Shown here: positions 8,983-20,545 of the stretch, piece after piece | Layout of the letters: each line of letters begins with the position of its first letter | Numbering within the stretch: the stretch's first letter is position 1 | Origin: Pantoea nemavictus | GTDB lineage: Bacteria > Pseudomonadota > Gammaproteobacteria > Enterobacterales > Enterobacteriaceae | Direction of reading: 5' to 3' | DNA length: 64,000 bases | Assembly (NCBI RefSeq): GCF_037479095.1 | Contig: NZ_JBBGZW010000001.1 | Span: forward strand, 2,108,001-2,172,000 | Program-made: the position numbers and the translations under genes | Notes under the pieces: model-generated | Told to the model about the DNA's origin: nothing | Database searches by the model: none | What the model saw: the letters and a program-made list of their open reading frames with translations, nothing else

Positions 8983-10389
8983 GTGTCACTTACGCTTTGG
9001 CAACAGTGTCTTGCCCGTTTGCAGGATGAGCTTCCTGCCACCGAATTCAGCATGTGGATTCGTCCGCTGCAGGCTGAATTGAACGACAATACGCTGACCT
9101 TGTATGCACCAAATCGGTTTGTACTCGACTGGGTTAGAGATAAATATCTCAATAGTATCAATGGGCTGCTGAACGAGTTCTGCGGTGCGAATGTGCCATT
9201 ACTGCGTTTTGAAGTCGGCACTCGCCCTACCGCTCAGGTGACAACCAGCCAACCGGCGATGGCCACTTCCAATTACAGCGCGCCTGCACCGATTGAAAAT
9301 CGTCCCGCGCCAACGCAAATTCTGCGTCCAAGCTGGGATTCGGTGCCCGCGCCGGCCGATGTCACTTACCGTTCCAACGTGAATAACCGTCATAACTTCG
9401 ACAACTTCGTTGAAGGTAAATCGAACCAGCTGGCGCGCGCGGCGGCACGTCAGGTGGCGGATAATCCTGGTGGCGCGTATAACCCGCTGTTCCTTTATGG
9501 CGGCACCGGTTTGGGTAAAACTCACCTACTGCACGCGGTGGGAAATGGCATTATTGCGCGTAAGCCGAATGCCAAAGTGGTGTATATGCACTCCGAGCGT
9601 TTTGTGCAGGACATGGTCAAAGCCCTGCAGAATAACGCCATCGAAGAGTTTAAGCGTTATTACCGTTCGGTTGATGCGCTGCTGATCGATGACATCCAAT
9701 TCTTTGCCAATAAAGAGCGCTCGCAGGAAGAGTTTTTCCACACCTTCAACGCGCTGCTGGAAGGCAATCAACAGATCATCCTGACTTCGGATCGCTATCC
9801 AAAAGAGATCAACGGCGTAGAAGATCGCCTGAAATCGCGTTTTGGCTGGGGATTAACCGTGGCGATCGAGCCGCCTGAGCTGGAAACGCGTGTCGCGATC
9901 CTGATGAAGAAGGCCGATGAAAACGACATCCGTCTGCCGGGCGAAGTGGCGTTCTTTATTGCTAAGCGTCTGCGTTCCAATGTGCGAGAGCTGGAAGGTG
10001 CGTTGAACCGCGTGATTGCCAATGCGAACTTTACCGGTCGCGCCATCACCATCGATTTCGTGCGCGAAGCGCTGCGCGATCTGCTGGCGCTGCAGGAAAA
10101 ACTGGTCACCATTGATAACATCCAGAAAACGGTGGCCGAGTATTACAAAATTAAAGTGGCGGATTTGCTGTCGAAACGCCGTTCGCGTTCGGTAGCGCGT
10201 CCGCGCCAGATGGCGATGGCGATGGCGAAAGAGCTCACCAACCACAGTTTGCCGGAAATTGGCGATGCGTTTGGTGGCCGCGACCATACCACCGTGCTTC
10301 ACGCCTGCCGTAAAATCGAGCAACTGCGTGAAGAGAGCCACGACATCAAAGAAGATTTCTCTAACCTCATTCGAACACTATCTTCCTGA
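8983..10389 (+). CDS. dnaA: Chromosomal replication initiator DnaA
   Basis: DnaA (468 residues) binds DnaA boxes, melts oriC and loads the DnaB helicase. The GTG at 8983, six bases after GGAG, gives the conserved start [18 protein letters not shown]; a GTG 12 bases upstream would add four residues. Domain I is followed by a variable linker (about residues 85-130). The AAA+ domain has GGTGLGKTH (Walker A) and LLIDDIQFF (Walker B). The C-terminal box-binding helix-turn-helix has the signature [15 protein letters not shown]. dnaN follows after 5 bases, and the two genes form one transcript. Confidence 0.98.
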   Translation: MSLTLWQQCLARLQDELPATEFSMWIRPLQAELNDNTLTLYAPNRFVLDWVRDKYLNSINGLLNEFCGANVPLLRFEVGTRPTAQVTTSQPAMATSNYSAPAPIENRPAPTQILRPSWDSVPAPADVTYRSNVNNRHNFDNFVEGKSNQLARAAARQVADNPGGAYNPLFLYGGTGLGKTHLLHAVGNGIIARKPNAKVVYMHSERFVQDMVKALQNNAIEEFKRYYRSVDALLIDDIQFFANKERSQEEFFHTFNALLEGNQQIILTSDRYPKEINGVEDRLKSRFGWGLTVAIEPPELETRVAILMKKADENDIRLPGEVAFFIAKRLRSNVRELEGALNRVIANANFTGRAITIDFVREALRDLLALQEKLVTIDNIQKTVAEYYKIKVADLLSKRRSRSVARPRQMAMAMAKELTNHSLPEIGDAFGGRDHTTVLHACRKIEQLREESHDIKEDFSNLIRTLSS

Positions 10390-10394
10390 CGCAT

Positions 10395-11495
10395 ATGAAA
10401 TTTATTGTAGAACGTGAGCAGTTACTGAAGCCCCTGCAACAGGTCAGCGGTCCGCTTGGCGGACGCCCAACGCTGCCGATTCTTGGAAATTTACTGCTGC
10501 AGGTCAGCGAAGGTTCGCTGCGGCTGACCGGCACCGATCTGGAAATGGAAATGGTGGCGCGTGTGGCGCTGACGCAGCCCCACGAACCGGGCGCTACCAC
10601 GGTACCGGCGCGTAAATTCCTCGATATTTGCCGCGGTTTGCCGGAAGGCGCTGAAATCAGCCTGACGCTGGAAGGCGACAGAATGCTGGTGCGTTCAGGC
10701 CGCAGCCGTTTCTCGCTATCTACGTTGCCGGCCAGCGACTTCCCGAATCTGGATGACTGGCAGAGTGAGGTGGAATTCACCTTGCCGCAGGCGACGTTAA
10801 AACGCCTGATTGAAGCCACGCAGTTCTCAATGGCGCATCAGGATGTGCGTTATTACCTTAACGGCATGCTGTTCGAAACCGAAGGCGAAGAGTTGCGTAC
10901 CGTCGCTACCGATGGTCACCGCCTTGCGGTGTGCTCAATGCCGATTGGTCAGGCGCTGCCGAATCATTCGGTGATCGTGCCGCGTAAAGGTGTGATTGAG
11001 CTGATGCGTTTGCTCGACGGGGGCGAAACGCCGCTGCAGGTGCAAATTGGCAGTAGCAACATCCGCGCACACGTCGGTGACTTTATCTTCACTTCGAAGC
11101 TGGTTGATGGTCGTTTCCCGGATTATCGCCGCGTATTGCCGAAGAATCCGGATAAAGCATTAGAAGCCGGCTGCGATATTCTGAAGCAGGCATTTGCGCG
11201 TGCGGCGATTCTCTCTAATGAGAAATTCCGCGGCGTTCGCATCTACATCACCGAAAATCAGCTGAAAATTACTGCTAACAACCCTGAACAGGAAGAGGCG
11301 GAAGAGATGCTGGATGTCTCTTACAATGGCACCGATCTTGAGATCGGATTCAACGTCAGCTATGTGCTGGATGTATTGAATGCGCTGAAGTGCGAGAACG
11401 TGCGTTTGCTGCTGACTGATTCGGTGTCGAGCGTGCAGATTGAAGATGTTGCCAGTCCAGCCGCGGCATACGTAGTTATGCCAATGCGCTTGTAG
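10395..11495 (+). CDS. dnaN: DNA polymerase III beta sliding clamp
   Basis: DnaN is the 366-residue ring-forming processivity clamp of DNA polymerase III. It starts MKFIVEREQLLKPLQQVSGP and ends ASPAAAYVVMPMRL, whose last residues form part of the cleft that binds polymerase and repair partners. Three clamp repeats fit the length exactly. In E. coli recF starts essentially at the dnaN stop; here 172 bases with a palindromic element separate them. Confidence 0.98.
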   Translation: MKFIVEREQLLKPLQQVSGPLGGRPTLPILGNLLLQVSEGSLRLTGTDLEMEMVARVALTQPHEPGATTVPARKFLDICRGLPEGAEISLTLEGDRMLVRSGRSRFSLSTLPASDFPNLDDWQSEVEFTLPQATLKRLIEATQFSMAHQDVRYYLNGMLFETEGEELRTVATDGHRLAVCSMPIGQALPNHSVIVPRKGVIELMRLLDGGETPLQVQIGSSNIRAHVGDFIFTSKLVDGRFPDYRRVLPKNPDKALEAGCDILKQAFARAAILSNEKFRGVRIYITENQLKITANNPEQEEAEEMLDVSYNGTDLEIGFNVSYVLDVLNALKCENVRLLLTDSVSSVQIEDVASPAAAYVVMPMRL

Positions 11496-11499
11496 TAGA

Positions 11500-11643
11500 A
11501 AATATCGGCCTGGCTTACTTGCCATTCTGGTCCCGGGCAGTGCTCGCCCCTGGTCACATACTTCAGTATGCTCCCAGGGCCTGCGCGCTGGCCGTGACCA
11601 GACTGCCTGCGCCGCCGACGGCCTGGATTATTAATGTTAGGCA
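11500..11643. repeat. Long imperfect palindrome, ERIC-like, between dnaN and recF
   Basis: The dnaN-recF gap is an imperfect inverted repeat with its centre near 11566. The inner part, CTGGTCACATACTTCAGTAT then GCTCCCAGGG, resembles the ERIC core, whose consensus reads CAGTCACTTACTTATGTAAG then CTCCTGGGG. The outer arms repeat AATAT..GGCCTGG, GGCA.TCTGGTC and their complements. The flanks diverge from consensus ERIC, so it is called ERIC-like. Transcribed, it would form a long stem between two replication and repair genes. Confidence 0.6.
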
Positions 11644-11667
11644 ACCCCCTTCTGGCTGGAATGATTC

Positions 11668-15179
<3,512 letters not shown>

Positions 15180-15195
15180 TCGAGCGGGTAACACG

Positions 15196-15226
15196 AAAAA
15201 ACCCTTCCACTTAGGAAGGGTTTTTT
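15196..15226. terminator. Bidirectional terminator between gyrB and histidine kinase gene
   Basis: AAAAAACCCTTCC and GGAAGGGTTTTTT form a strong stem with a short loop and A/T runs on both sides. It ends gyrB on the plus strand and the kinase gene on the minus strand. Confidence 0.9.
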
Positions 15227-15230
15227 GTTT

Positions 15231-16706
15231 TTAGCGCGGTATGGAGAAGCGGAAGCAGGCGCCCGATGTTTGTTCATCCAGACGAATATCACGCTCATGC
15301 AGCTGCAGAATACGGCGCACCACCATCAATCCCAGACCACCGCTGTTTTTCCGCGTGCTGGCGTGCGTTAACGCAGACGGACGCTCAAACAGTGTGGCAC
15401 GTAACGCATCAGGAATGCCGGGTCCCGAATCTTTCAGACTTACTTCAACCTCGCGTTCGGCGCTACGCAGCGTGACCTCAATGGTTCCCGCCTCCGGCGT
15501 GTATTTGATAGCATTATCAAAGAGATTGGTCAGCACGCGATCGATCATCGAAACATCGGCATTCACCTGCGGCAGCTGTTCGGGCATATCCACCACAAAG
15601 CGGATATTGCGCGTGCTGGCCATTAACTCAAATTTTTGCACCACGTCGTAAGTCAGCTCTGAAAGGCTGAACATTTCACGATTGGGCTTTATTACGCCAT
15701 ATTCCAGCTGCGCCAGTTCAAATAGCTGCTGCGCCAGCATGCTGACTTTTTGGCTTTGCGAAAGCGCAATGTGCAGGTAACGCTGGCTTTCGGTCGATTT
15801 CAGGCTGTCCGATTTATACAGCAAGGTTTCGAGATAACCGTGCAGCGTGGTCAGAGGCGTGCGCAAATCGTGTGAAATATTGGCCACGAAATCACGCCGC
15901 AATTGGTCCTGATAAGCCAGCTTCTCCCACTGAAAGGCGACGCGTCGCGCCATACCCACAAACGCGCCCTGCAATACACTGACCTCATCTTTCTCATGCG
16001 GCTGTGGCAACGGTAATTCCGCCATCTGCTTGATTGCCGTCATGTCTTCCCGGTTGAGTTCACGAACACGTTGCGTCAACTGGCGCATTGGGCGCGTGAT
16101 TAAACTGAACGCCACCGCGCCCGCCGTCAGACCAAACAACACCACCAGCAAAGATGACCAAAATGATGTGTGCATCAGAATATCGATCTGCGCTTCCTGC
16201 GCCAGTTGGTGATAGTTCTCGCCCTGCAAAATCACATACAGATAACCCACCGTTTGGCCATGCAGGGCAAGCGGTGCAACGCTAAACACTTTATTTTCCA
16301 TCAAATTACGTGGGTCATCGCCATATACTGGCGAAGCGGTGCCATTAAGCTGCGCATGGATTGGAGCCAGGCTCACGCGGCTGCGTTTGACATGATTAGG
16401 CGGTGCTGCATCAGCCAGAATATAGCCCTGTAAATCGAGCAAATAGACTTCCACACTGGGATTGAGCACCATCAAATCACTGAACAGCGCCTTCATCAGC
16501 GGCAGATTCACGCCCTGCTCGCCAATCATATTGGGGTTGAGGCTGGCGATACTGCGCGCCAGTCCGTCGGACAAACGTTGCACCACGGCGCTACCGTACT
16601 GCGCGTTGATGCGAATCTGCATCCAGCCTGACAGCAGTGTACAAAGTAACAGCAGGGAAGCAAAAACCAGCGCCAGGCGCTGGCTGAGTGTCAGGCGTTT
16701 CATCAT
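15231..16706 (-). CDS. Two-component sensor histidine kinase
   Basis: This is a 491-residue inner-membrane sensor kinase. It has a membrane segment at about 8-28, a periplasmic sensor domain of about 150 residues, a second membrane segment at about 182-204 and a HAMP linker. The HisKA box NISHDLRTPLT has His279 as the phosphorylation site. The HATPase domain shows LFDNAIKYTP, DSGPGIP and GGLGLMVVRR. It follows the response regulator gene by five bases on the same strand, whose TAG stop forms part of the ribosome site; the second ATG (16703) may be the true start. The linked genes suggest it senses a periplasmic redox or oxidant signal, which is inference. No specific named ortholog was recognised. 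Confidence 0.88.
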   Translation of the reverse strand: MMKRLTLSQRLALVFASLLLLCTLLSGWMQIRINAQYGSAVVQRLSDGLARSIASLNPNMIGEQGVNLPLMKALFSDLMVLNPSVEVYLLDLQGYILADAAPPNHVKRSRVSLAPIHAQLNGTASPVYGDDPRNLMENKVFSVAPLALHGQTVGYLYVILQGENYHQLAQEAQIDILMHTSFWSSLLVVLFGLTAGAVAFSLITRPMRQLTQRVRELNREDMTAIKQMAELPLPQPHEKDEVSVLQGAFVGMARRVAFQWEKLAYQDQLRRDFVANISHDLRTPLTTLHGYLETLLYKSDSLKSTESQRYLHIALSQSQKVSMLAQQLFELAQLEYGVIKPNREMFSLSELTYDVVQKFELMASTRNIRFVVDMPEQLPQVNADVSMIDRVLTNLFDNAIKYTPEAGTIEVTLRSAEREVEVSLKDSGPGIPDALRATLFERPSALTHASTRKNSGGLGLMVVRRILQLHERDIRLDEQTSGACFRFSIPR

Positions 16707-16711
16707 TAAAC

Positions 16712-17422
16712 CTACTTCGCCGGCAGCGAAAATTTATAGCCTTTGCCCCACACCGTCAGGATGTAGTGCGGTTCGGCGGGATTGTCTTCAATTTTCAACC
16801 GTAAGCGGTTGATATGTGTATTAACCGTGTGTTCATAACCATCGTGCTGATAGTCCCAAACCTGATTGAGCAGATTGAGGCGGGAAAACACTTTTCCAGG
16901 ATGTTTAGCGAAGTGGTAAAGCAGATCAAACTCGCGCGGCGTTAAGGTTATCGGCTTATTCTCCAGCCACACTTCACGGGCTACCGGATCGATCATTAAT
17001 GCATCGTGATGCAGCGTGCCCGCTTCCAGGCGCGAATTTAAATTCATCGCTTCCTGGCGGCGAAACAGTGCCTTAAGCCGGGCGACGAGTTCCACCACGG
17101 AAAAGGGTTTGGGCAGATAATCATCTGCGCCTAGCTCAAGGCCCAAAACGCGATGCACTTCACTGGAGCGTGCACTGATCATAATGATCGGCGTATAGCG
17201 TTTCATTGCGCGGGCGCGGCGACAGATCTCTAAACCATCAATGCCGGGCAACATCAGATCAAGAATCAAAGCATCCCATTGCTGGGTTCCCAATAAATGG
17301 ACGGCGAGGTGTCCATCAGCCGCATGGGTTACATCATAACCTTCATCCTGAAAGTTTAAGCGCAGAACGTCGGCTATTCCGCTGTCATCTTCGACAATAA
17401 GCACTCTCTTTGCGTCGATCAT
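16712..17422 (-). CDS. OmpR/PhoB-family response regulator
   Basis: This 236-residue regulator has a receiver domain and a winged-helix DNA-binding domain. The receiver has the acidic pair EDD at 11-13, the phospho-acceptor Asp55 in LILDLMLPG, the switch serine in MISARSS and Lys105-type LPKPFS. The output domain ends HTVNTHINRLRLKIE and TVWGKGYKF, typical of OmpR/PhoB. Two adjacent ATGs (17425, 17422) follow AGGAAGGG; the second has the better spacing. It pairs with the kinase gene downstream. It is divergent from the cytochrome b gene, so the 150-base gap is the likely place for its target site. Confidence 0.88.
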   Translation of the reverse strand: MIDAKRVLIVEDDSGIADVLRLNFQDEGYDVTHAADGHLAVHLLGTQQWDALILDLMLPGIDGLEICRRARAMKRYTPIIMISARSSEVHRVLGLELGADDYLPKPFSVVELVARLKALFRRQEAMNLNSRLEAGTLHHDALMIDPVAREVWLENKPITLTPREFDLLYHFAKHPGKVFSRLNLLNQVWDYQHDGYEHTVNTHINRLRLKIEDNPAEPHYILTVWGKGYKFSLPAK

Positions 17423-17478
17423 CATCCCTTCCTGTTGCGCCACTTCAATCAATGTTAGCGCCTATATCGCCTCAAAGT

Positions 17479-17518
17479 GTTCACGTTTTGTTTAACTCCT
17501 CGTGAGGCTTCGGTGAAC
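17479..17518. promoter_or_regulatory. Inverted repeat in divergent promoter region
   Basis: GTTCAC (17479-17484) and GTGAAC (17513-17518) form a spaced inverted repeat around CTCCTCGTGAGG in the gap between the response regulator and cytochrome b genes. It is a candidate binding site for the regulator, based only on position and symmetry. Confidence 0.35.
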
Positions 17519-17569
17519 AACAATTCGGCACCATAACACTCAGACGTTAAACAGCAGGGTCAGAAACGG

Positions 17570-18187
17570 ATGGAAATGCAGAGGGATGAAAAGCCTGAAC
17601 GCTTACTTGTGGTTCATCCAGCATGGCTGCGGTTGTGTCACTGGGTGAATGCGGCGGTCATGGTGATCATGACGTTGAGCGGATGGCGCATTTATAACGC
17701 CTCGCCACTTTTTAGCTTTTATTTTCCGGGTGAAATTACCCTCGGTGGCTGGCTAGGTGGCGCCCTGCAATGGCACTTCGCCGCGATGTGGATTTTTGCC
17801 GGGAATGGCGTGCTGTATCTCACGATGAATGTCGTTACTGGACGCTTCAGGAAGAAATTTCTACCGCTTAGTCTGCGGGGATTGCTGCACGATGCCAGCT
17901 GCGCGCTGAAAGGCAAGCTGGCGCATGCGGATCTGCGTCACTACAACCCCATCCAGCGTGCGGCTTATCTGTTTGTGATGCTGGACTGCCTGCTGTTGGT
18001 GCTGTCAGGGCTGGTGTTGTGGAAATCGGTGCAGTTTGGCGTGTTACGCGATCTCCTCGGCGGCTATGAAGCGGCACGTTACATCCACTTTTACGCGATG
18101 GCCGCGCTGGTGGGCTTTGTCATGGTGCATCTGCTGATGGTCGCGCTGGTGCCAAAAACCCTGCTTGCCATGTTGCGTGGACGCTAA
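17570..18187 (+). CDS. Cytochrome b561-type membrane subunit
   Basis: This 205-residue protein is a four-helix di-heme cytochrome b of the prokaryotic b561 / hydrogenase cytochrome b group. Candidate heme ligands are His24 (LCHWVN), His69 (QWHFAAMW), His173 (YIHFYAM) and His187 (VHLLMV), each in or beside a hydrophobic segment. A second ATG two codons in is an alternative start. The molybdopterin enzyme gene follows after 10 bases, so this subunit most likely passes quinol electrons across the membrane to it, in the way MsrQ serves MsrP. It is not an obvious MsrQ by sequence. Confidence 0.82.
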   Translation: MEMQRDEKPERLLVVHPAWLRLCHWVNAAVMVIMTLSGWRIYNASPLFSFYFPGEITLGGWLGGALQWHFAAMWIFAGNGVLYLTMNVVTGRFRKKFLPLSLRGLLHDASCALKGKLAHADLRHYNPIQRAAYLFVMLDCLLLVLSGLVLWKSVQFGVLRDLLGGYEAARYIHFYAMAALVGFVMVHLLMVALVPKTLLAMLRGR

Positions 18188-18197
18188 GGAGAGCGAG

Positions 18198-18986
18198 ATG
18201 AAAAAATTTAAGGTCGATATTGCTCCCGGTGATGCGGATGCCCTGATTAAAGAAGCGCAGCAGCTACTGGCGCGAAAGCTGGATTCCGCCTCACGCCGCC
18301 GATTTTTACGCCAGGGCTTAACGCTCGGCGGCGTGGTAATGCTGACGGGCTGCGATCTCAGTGATAAACCCGACATCGATAGCGTGCTGAACAGATTTTC
18401 CCGCTTTAACGATCGCGTGCAGAGCTGGCTGTTTAATCCTGCCCATCTCTCTCCGGAATACAGCGCCGATCGCATCGCGCCCTTATTTCCGTTTAACGCC
18501 TTTTACGGTGAAGAATATATTCCCCAGGTCAACGGCGATCGGTGGCGTCTGGAGATTGCCGGGCTAGTGAGTGATAAACGCAGTTGGTCGCTAGCTGAGC
18601 TCTACAACATGCAACAGGTTGATCAGATTACGCGCCATATCTGTGTGGAAGGCTGGAGTGAAATTGGCCGCTGGGGCGGCGTGCGTTTCGGCGACTTTCT
18701 CAGGGTGATTGGTGCCGATACGTCGGCCAAATATGTCAGCTTTAAATGTGCGGACGATTACTACACCAGCATCGATATGGCCTCGGCGCTGCATCCACAA
18801 ACCCTGATGGCATTGAGCTGGGATGGGCGAATACTCCCGCCCAAATATGGTTATCCGATGAAAATCCGTATTCCCACCAAGCTGGGATATAAAAATCCGA
18901 AGCATATTCAGGTGATTGAAATAACCAATCGTTATTCCGGTGGTTACTGGGAAGACGAAGGCTACAACTGGTTCGGCGGAAGCTGA
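18198..18986 (+). CDS. Tat-exported molybdopterin oxidoreductase (sulfite oxidase/YedY fold)
   Basis: This 262-residue protein has the oxidoreductase molybdopterin-binding fold of sulfite oxidase and MsrP (YedY). Cys149 in RHICVEGWSEIGRWGGV is the expected molybdenum ligand. KYVSFKCADDYYTSID and YGYPMKIRIPTKLGYKNPK fit the family core. The N-terminus carries an unusual 30-residue extension before the twin-arginine motif SRRRFLRQG (32-40), then a hydrophobic stretch ending LTGC (49-52), which looks like a lipobox. It may therefore be a Tat-dependent lipoprotein facing the periplasm. The ATG at 18198 follows AGGAGAG. Gene order with a cytochrome b and a Met-rich protein suggests reduction of periplasmic methionine sulfoxide; this is inference. 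Confidence 0.85.
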   Translation: MKKFKVDIAPGDADALIKEAQQLLARKLDSASRRRFLRQGLTLGGVVMLTGCDLSDKPDIDSVLNRFSRFNDRVQSWLFNPAHLSPEYSADRIAPLFPFNAFYGEEYIPQVNGDRWRLEIAGLVSDKRSWSLAELYNMQQVDQITRHICVEGWSEIGRWGGVRFGDFLRVIGADTSAKYVSFKCADDYYTSIDMASALHPQTLMALSWDGRILPPKYGYPMKIRIPTKLGYKNPKHIQVIEITNRYSGGYWEDEGYNWFGGS

Positions 18987-19052
18987 TCCCTTAATCCGGT
19001 GCCTTATTGCGCCAACACCATTGATACTCGTAAAACTATAAGGAAACACCCT

Positions 19053-19367
19053 ATGAAAAACGCAATCGTAGCAACCTTTATCGCTTCAATGATGACTCTG
19101 TCTACCGCCTATGCTGCGGATACTATGGGCAAAGATGCGATGAAAAAAGATGAAATGGGCATGAAGAAAGACAGCATGCACAAAGATGAAATGGGCATGA
19201 AGAAAGACAGCATGCACAAAGATGCAATGGGCATGAAGAAAGACGGCATGCACAAAGACGCAATGGGCATGAAGAAAGATGGCTTGCACAAAGATGCGAT
19301 GGGCATGAAGAAAGATGCCATGAAGAAAGAGGAAATGGGCATGAAAAAGGATGCGATGAGCCACTAA
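19053..19367 (+). CDS. Methionine-rich MXKDX-repeat periplasmic protein
   Basis: This 104-residue protein has a signal peptide (residues 1-21, cleavage after AYA) and a mature part built almost wholly of MxKDx pentapeptides. The mature 83 residues contain 19 methionines, many lysines and aspartates, a few histidines and no cysteine. The start follows AAGGAAAC. Proteins of this composition (for example MrpX of Azospira) act as sacrificial methionine pools that react with hypochlorite and are restored by a YedY-type reductase. That role is inferred from composition and from the molybdo-enzyme gene 66 bases upstream. Metal binding is another possibility. Confidence 0.85.
   Translation: MKNAIVATFIASMMTLSTAYAADTMGKDAMKKDEMGMKKDSMHKDEMGMKKDSMHKDAMGMKKDGMHKDAMGMKKDGLHKDAMGMKKDAMKKEEMGMKKDAMSH
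19155..19364 (+). repeat. 36-base coding tandem repeats
   Basis: Units start at 19155, 19191, 19227, 19263, 19299 and 19335, all beginning ATGGGCATGAAGAAAGA or a close variant. The period is exactly 36 bases (12 codons) with five full units and a partial sixth. Unit changes are mostly single-residue swaps (S/G, E/A, M/L). Copy number is likely to vary between strains by slippage or recombination without breaking the frame. Confidence 0.9.
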
Positions 19368-19394
19368 GGTCATCCTTTAACGCCCTGTATTCAA

Positions 19395-19422
19395 GGCCAT
19401 CACAGGAGTGATGGCCTTTTTT
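19395..19422 (+). terminator. Terminator after MXKDX gene
   Basis: GGCCATCAC and GTGATGGCC form a perfect 9-base-pair stem with loop AGGA followed by TTTTTTATTT. It ends the cytochrome b-molybdoenzyme-MXKDX transcript. Confidence 0.92.
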
Positions 19423-19519
19423 ATTTGCGTGAGGAAAAATCTGAAGTCGGGCGCGAAACTGGTCAATGTGAGCTGAATCGCGCTAGCATTGATCAAAACC
19501 CTGACTCAACGAGGATGTT

Positions 19520-20329
19520 ATGGCAATAAAACTGGTTGCAATCGATATGGACGGCACGCTGCTCAATCCGCAGCACGAGATTACGCCCGCCGTTAAATCG
19601 GCGATTGAACGCGCACATAAAAAAGGCGTAATGGTGGTACTTACCACCGGTCGTCCGTACGTCGGCATTCAGCGCTATCTGATGGAACTGAATCTGGTTG
19701 ATGAAGGCCAATACTGCATCAGTTATAACGGTGCGCTGGTACATCGTGCTAACGATGGCGAATGTGTTGCCGAAATTACCCTGGGTTTCGACGATTATCT
19801 TTATATCGAACAGCTGGCGCGCGACCTTGGCGTTCACTTCCAGGCTTTCGATAAATCCTTCCTCTACACGCCGAATAAAGATCTCAGTGAATTCACCATC
19901 CATGAAGCGAGCCTAACCGGTATTCCGGTGCGCTATCGTTCTGTGGAAGAGATGGATCGCGCCACGCGCTTCCCTAAGCTGATGATGATCGATAAGCCGG
20001 ATCTGCTGGATTCCGCCATTCAGCGCTTGCCGCAGCAGGCGCGTGACAACTACACCATTCTCAAAAGCGCACCTTATTACCTCGAAATCCTCGATTCACG
20101 CGTGAATAAAGGACAAGGGGTAAAAATGCTGGCGGATAAGCTGGGTCTGGCGCGTGAAGAAGTGATGGCGATTGGCGATCAGGAAAATGATTTAGCCATG
20201 ATTGAGTACGCCGGTACCGGCGTTGCAATGGGAAATGCCATTGATTCGGTGAAGAAAATCGCGCAGTTCATTACCAAAACCAATATGGAAGATGGCGTCG
20301 CGTACGCTATTGAAGAGCTGGTGCTATAA
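19520..20329 (+). CDS. yidA: Sugar-phosphatase YidA (HAD-IIB)
   Basis: YidA (269 residues) is a cytosolic Cof-type HAD phosphatase with broad activity on sugar phosphates. The nucleophile motif AIDMDGTLLNP is at the N-terminus, VLTTGRPYVGI is motif II, and the C-terminal core has VNKGQGVK (motif III lysine) and AIGDQENDLAMIEYAG (motif IV). The ATG at 19520 follows GAGG. Position before the dgo genes matches E. coli, although yidX and yidB are missing here. Confidence 0.95.
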   Translation: MAIKLVAIDMDGTLLNPQHEITPAVKSAIERAHKKGVMVVLTTGRPYVGIQRYLMELNLVDEGQYCISYNGALVHRANDGECVAEITLGFDDYLYIEQLARDLGVHFQAFDKSFLYTPNKDLSEFTIHEASLTGIPVRYRSVEEMDRATRFPKLMMIDKPDLLDSAIQRLPQQARDNYTILKSAPYYLEILDSRVNKGQGVKMLADKLGLAREEVMAIGDQENDLAMIEYAGTGVAMGNAIDSVKKIAQFITKTNMEDGVAYAIEELVL

Positions 20330-20423
20330 ATCTCCTTTGCGGGCAGCGCTCTGCTGTCCGCTGCTATTCCCCCTGATTCTCCCCCTCGCACCTCGGTGCA
20401 TGGATTGTCTATTTTGTGATCCA

Positions 20424-20459
20424 GATTGTAGTACAACTTTACTAAATGGTACTACAATC
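20424..20459. promoter_or_regulatory. Tandem DgoR operators
   Basis: TTGTAGTACAA (20426-20436) is a perfect odd palindrome and TGGTACTACAA (20447-20457) is the same with one mismatch. Their centres are 21 bases apart, two helical turns. Seen as one unit, GATTGTAGTAC and GTACTACAATC form a perfect 11-base inverted repeat. The site lies about 90 bases before dgoR. A pair of inverted repeats is what is described for DgoR, the galactonate-responsive repressor. Confidence 0.75.
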
Positions 20460-20545
20460 GGCGGCACGGACTCAGGCGGTCGTTGGGCTTCACTGAGCGA
20501 AAGCAGTAATCTGATGCGTTATCGCCTTTCACTGAATGGAACATC

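Noticed and set aside
19155..19364. CRISPR-like regular repeats
   Set aside because: Units are contiguous with no unique spacers and encode an in-frame repeat protein.
19086..19373. Antisense open frames over the MXKDX gene, repeat-rich
   Set aside because: They arise from the 36-base repeat read backward; the sense frame has a signal peptide and ribosome site.
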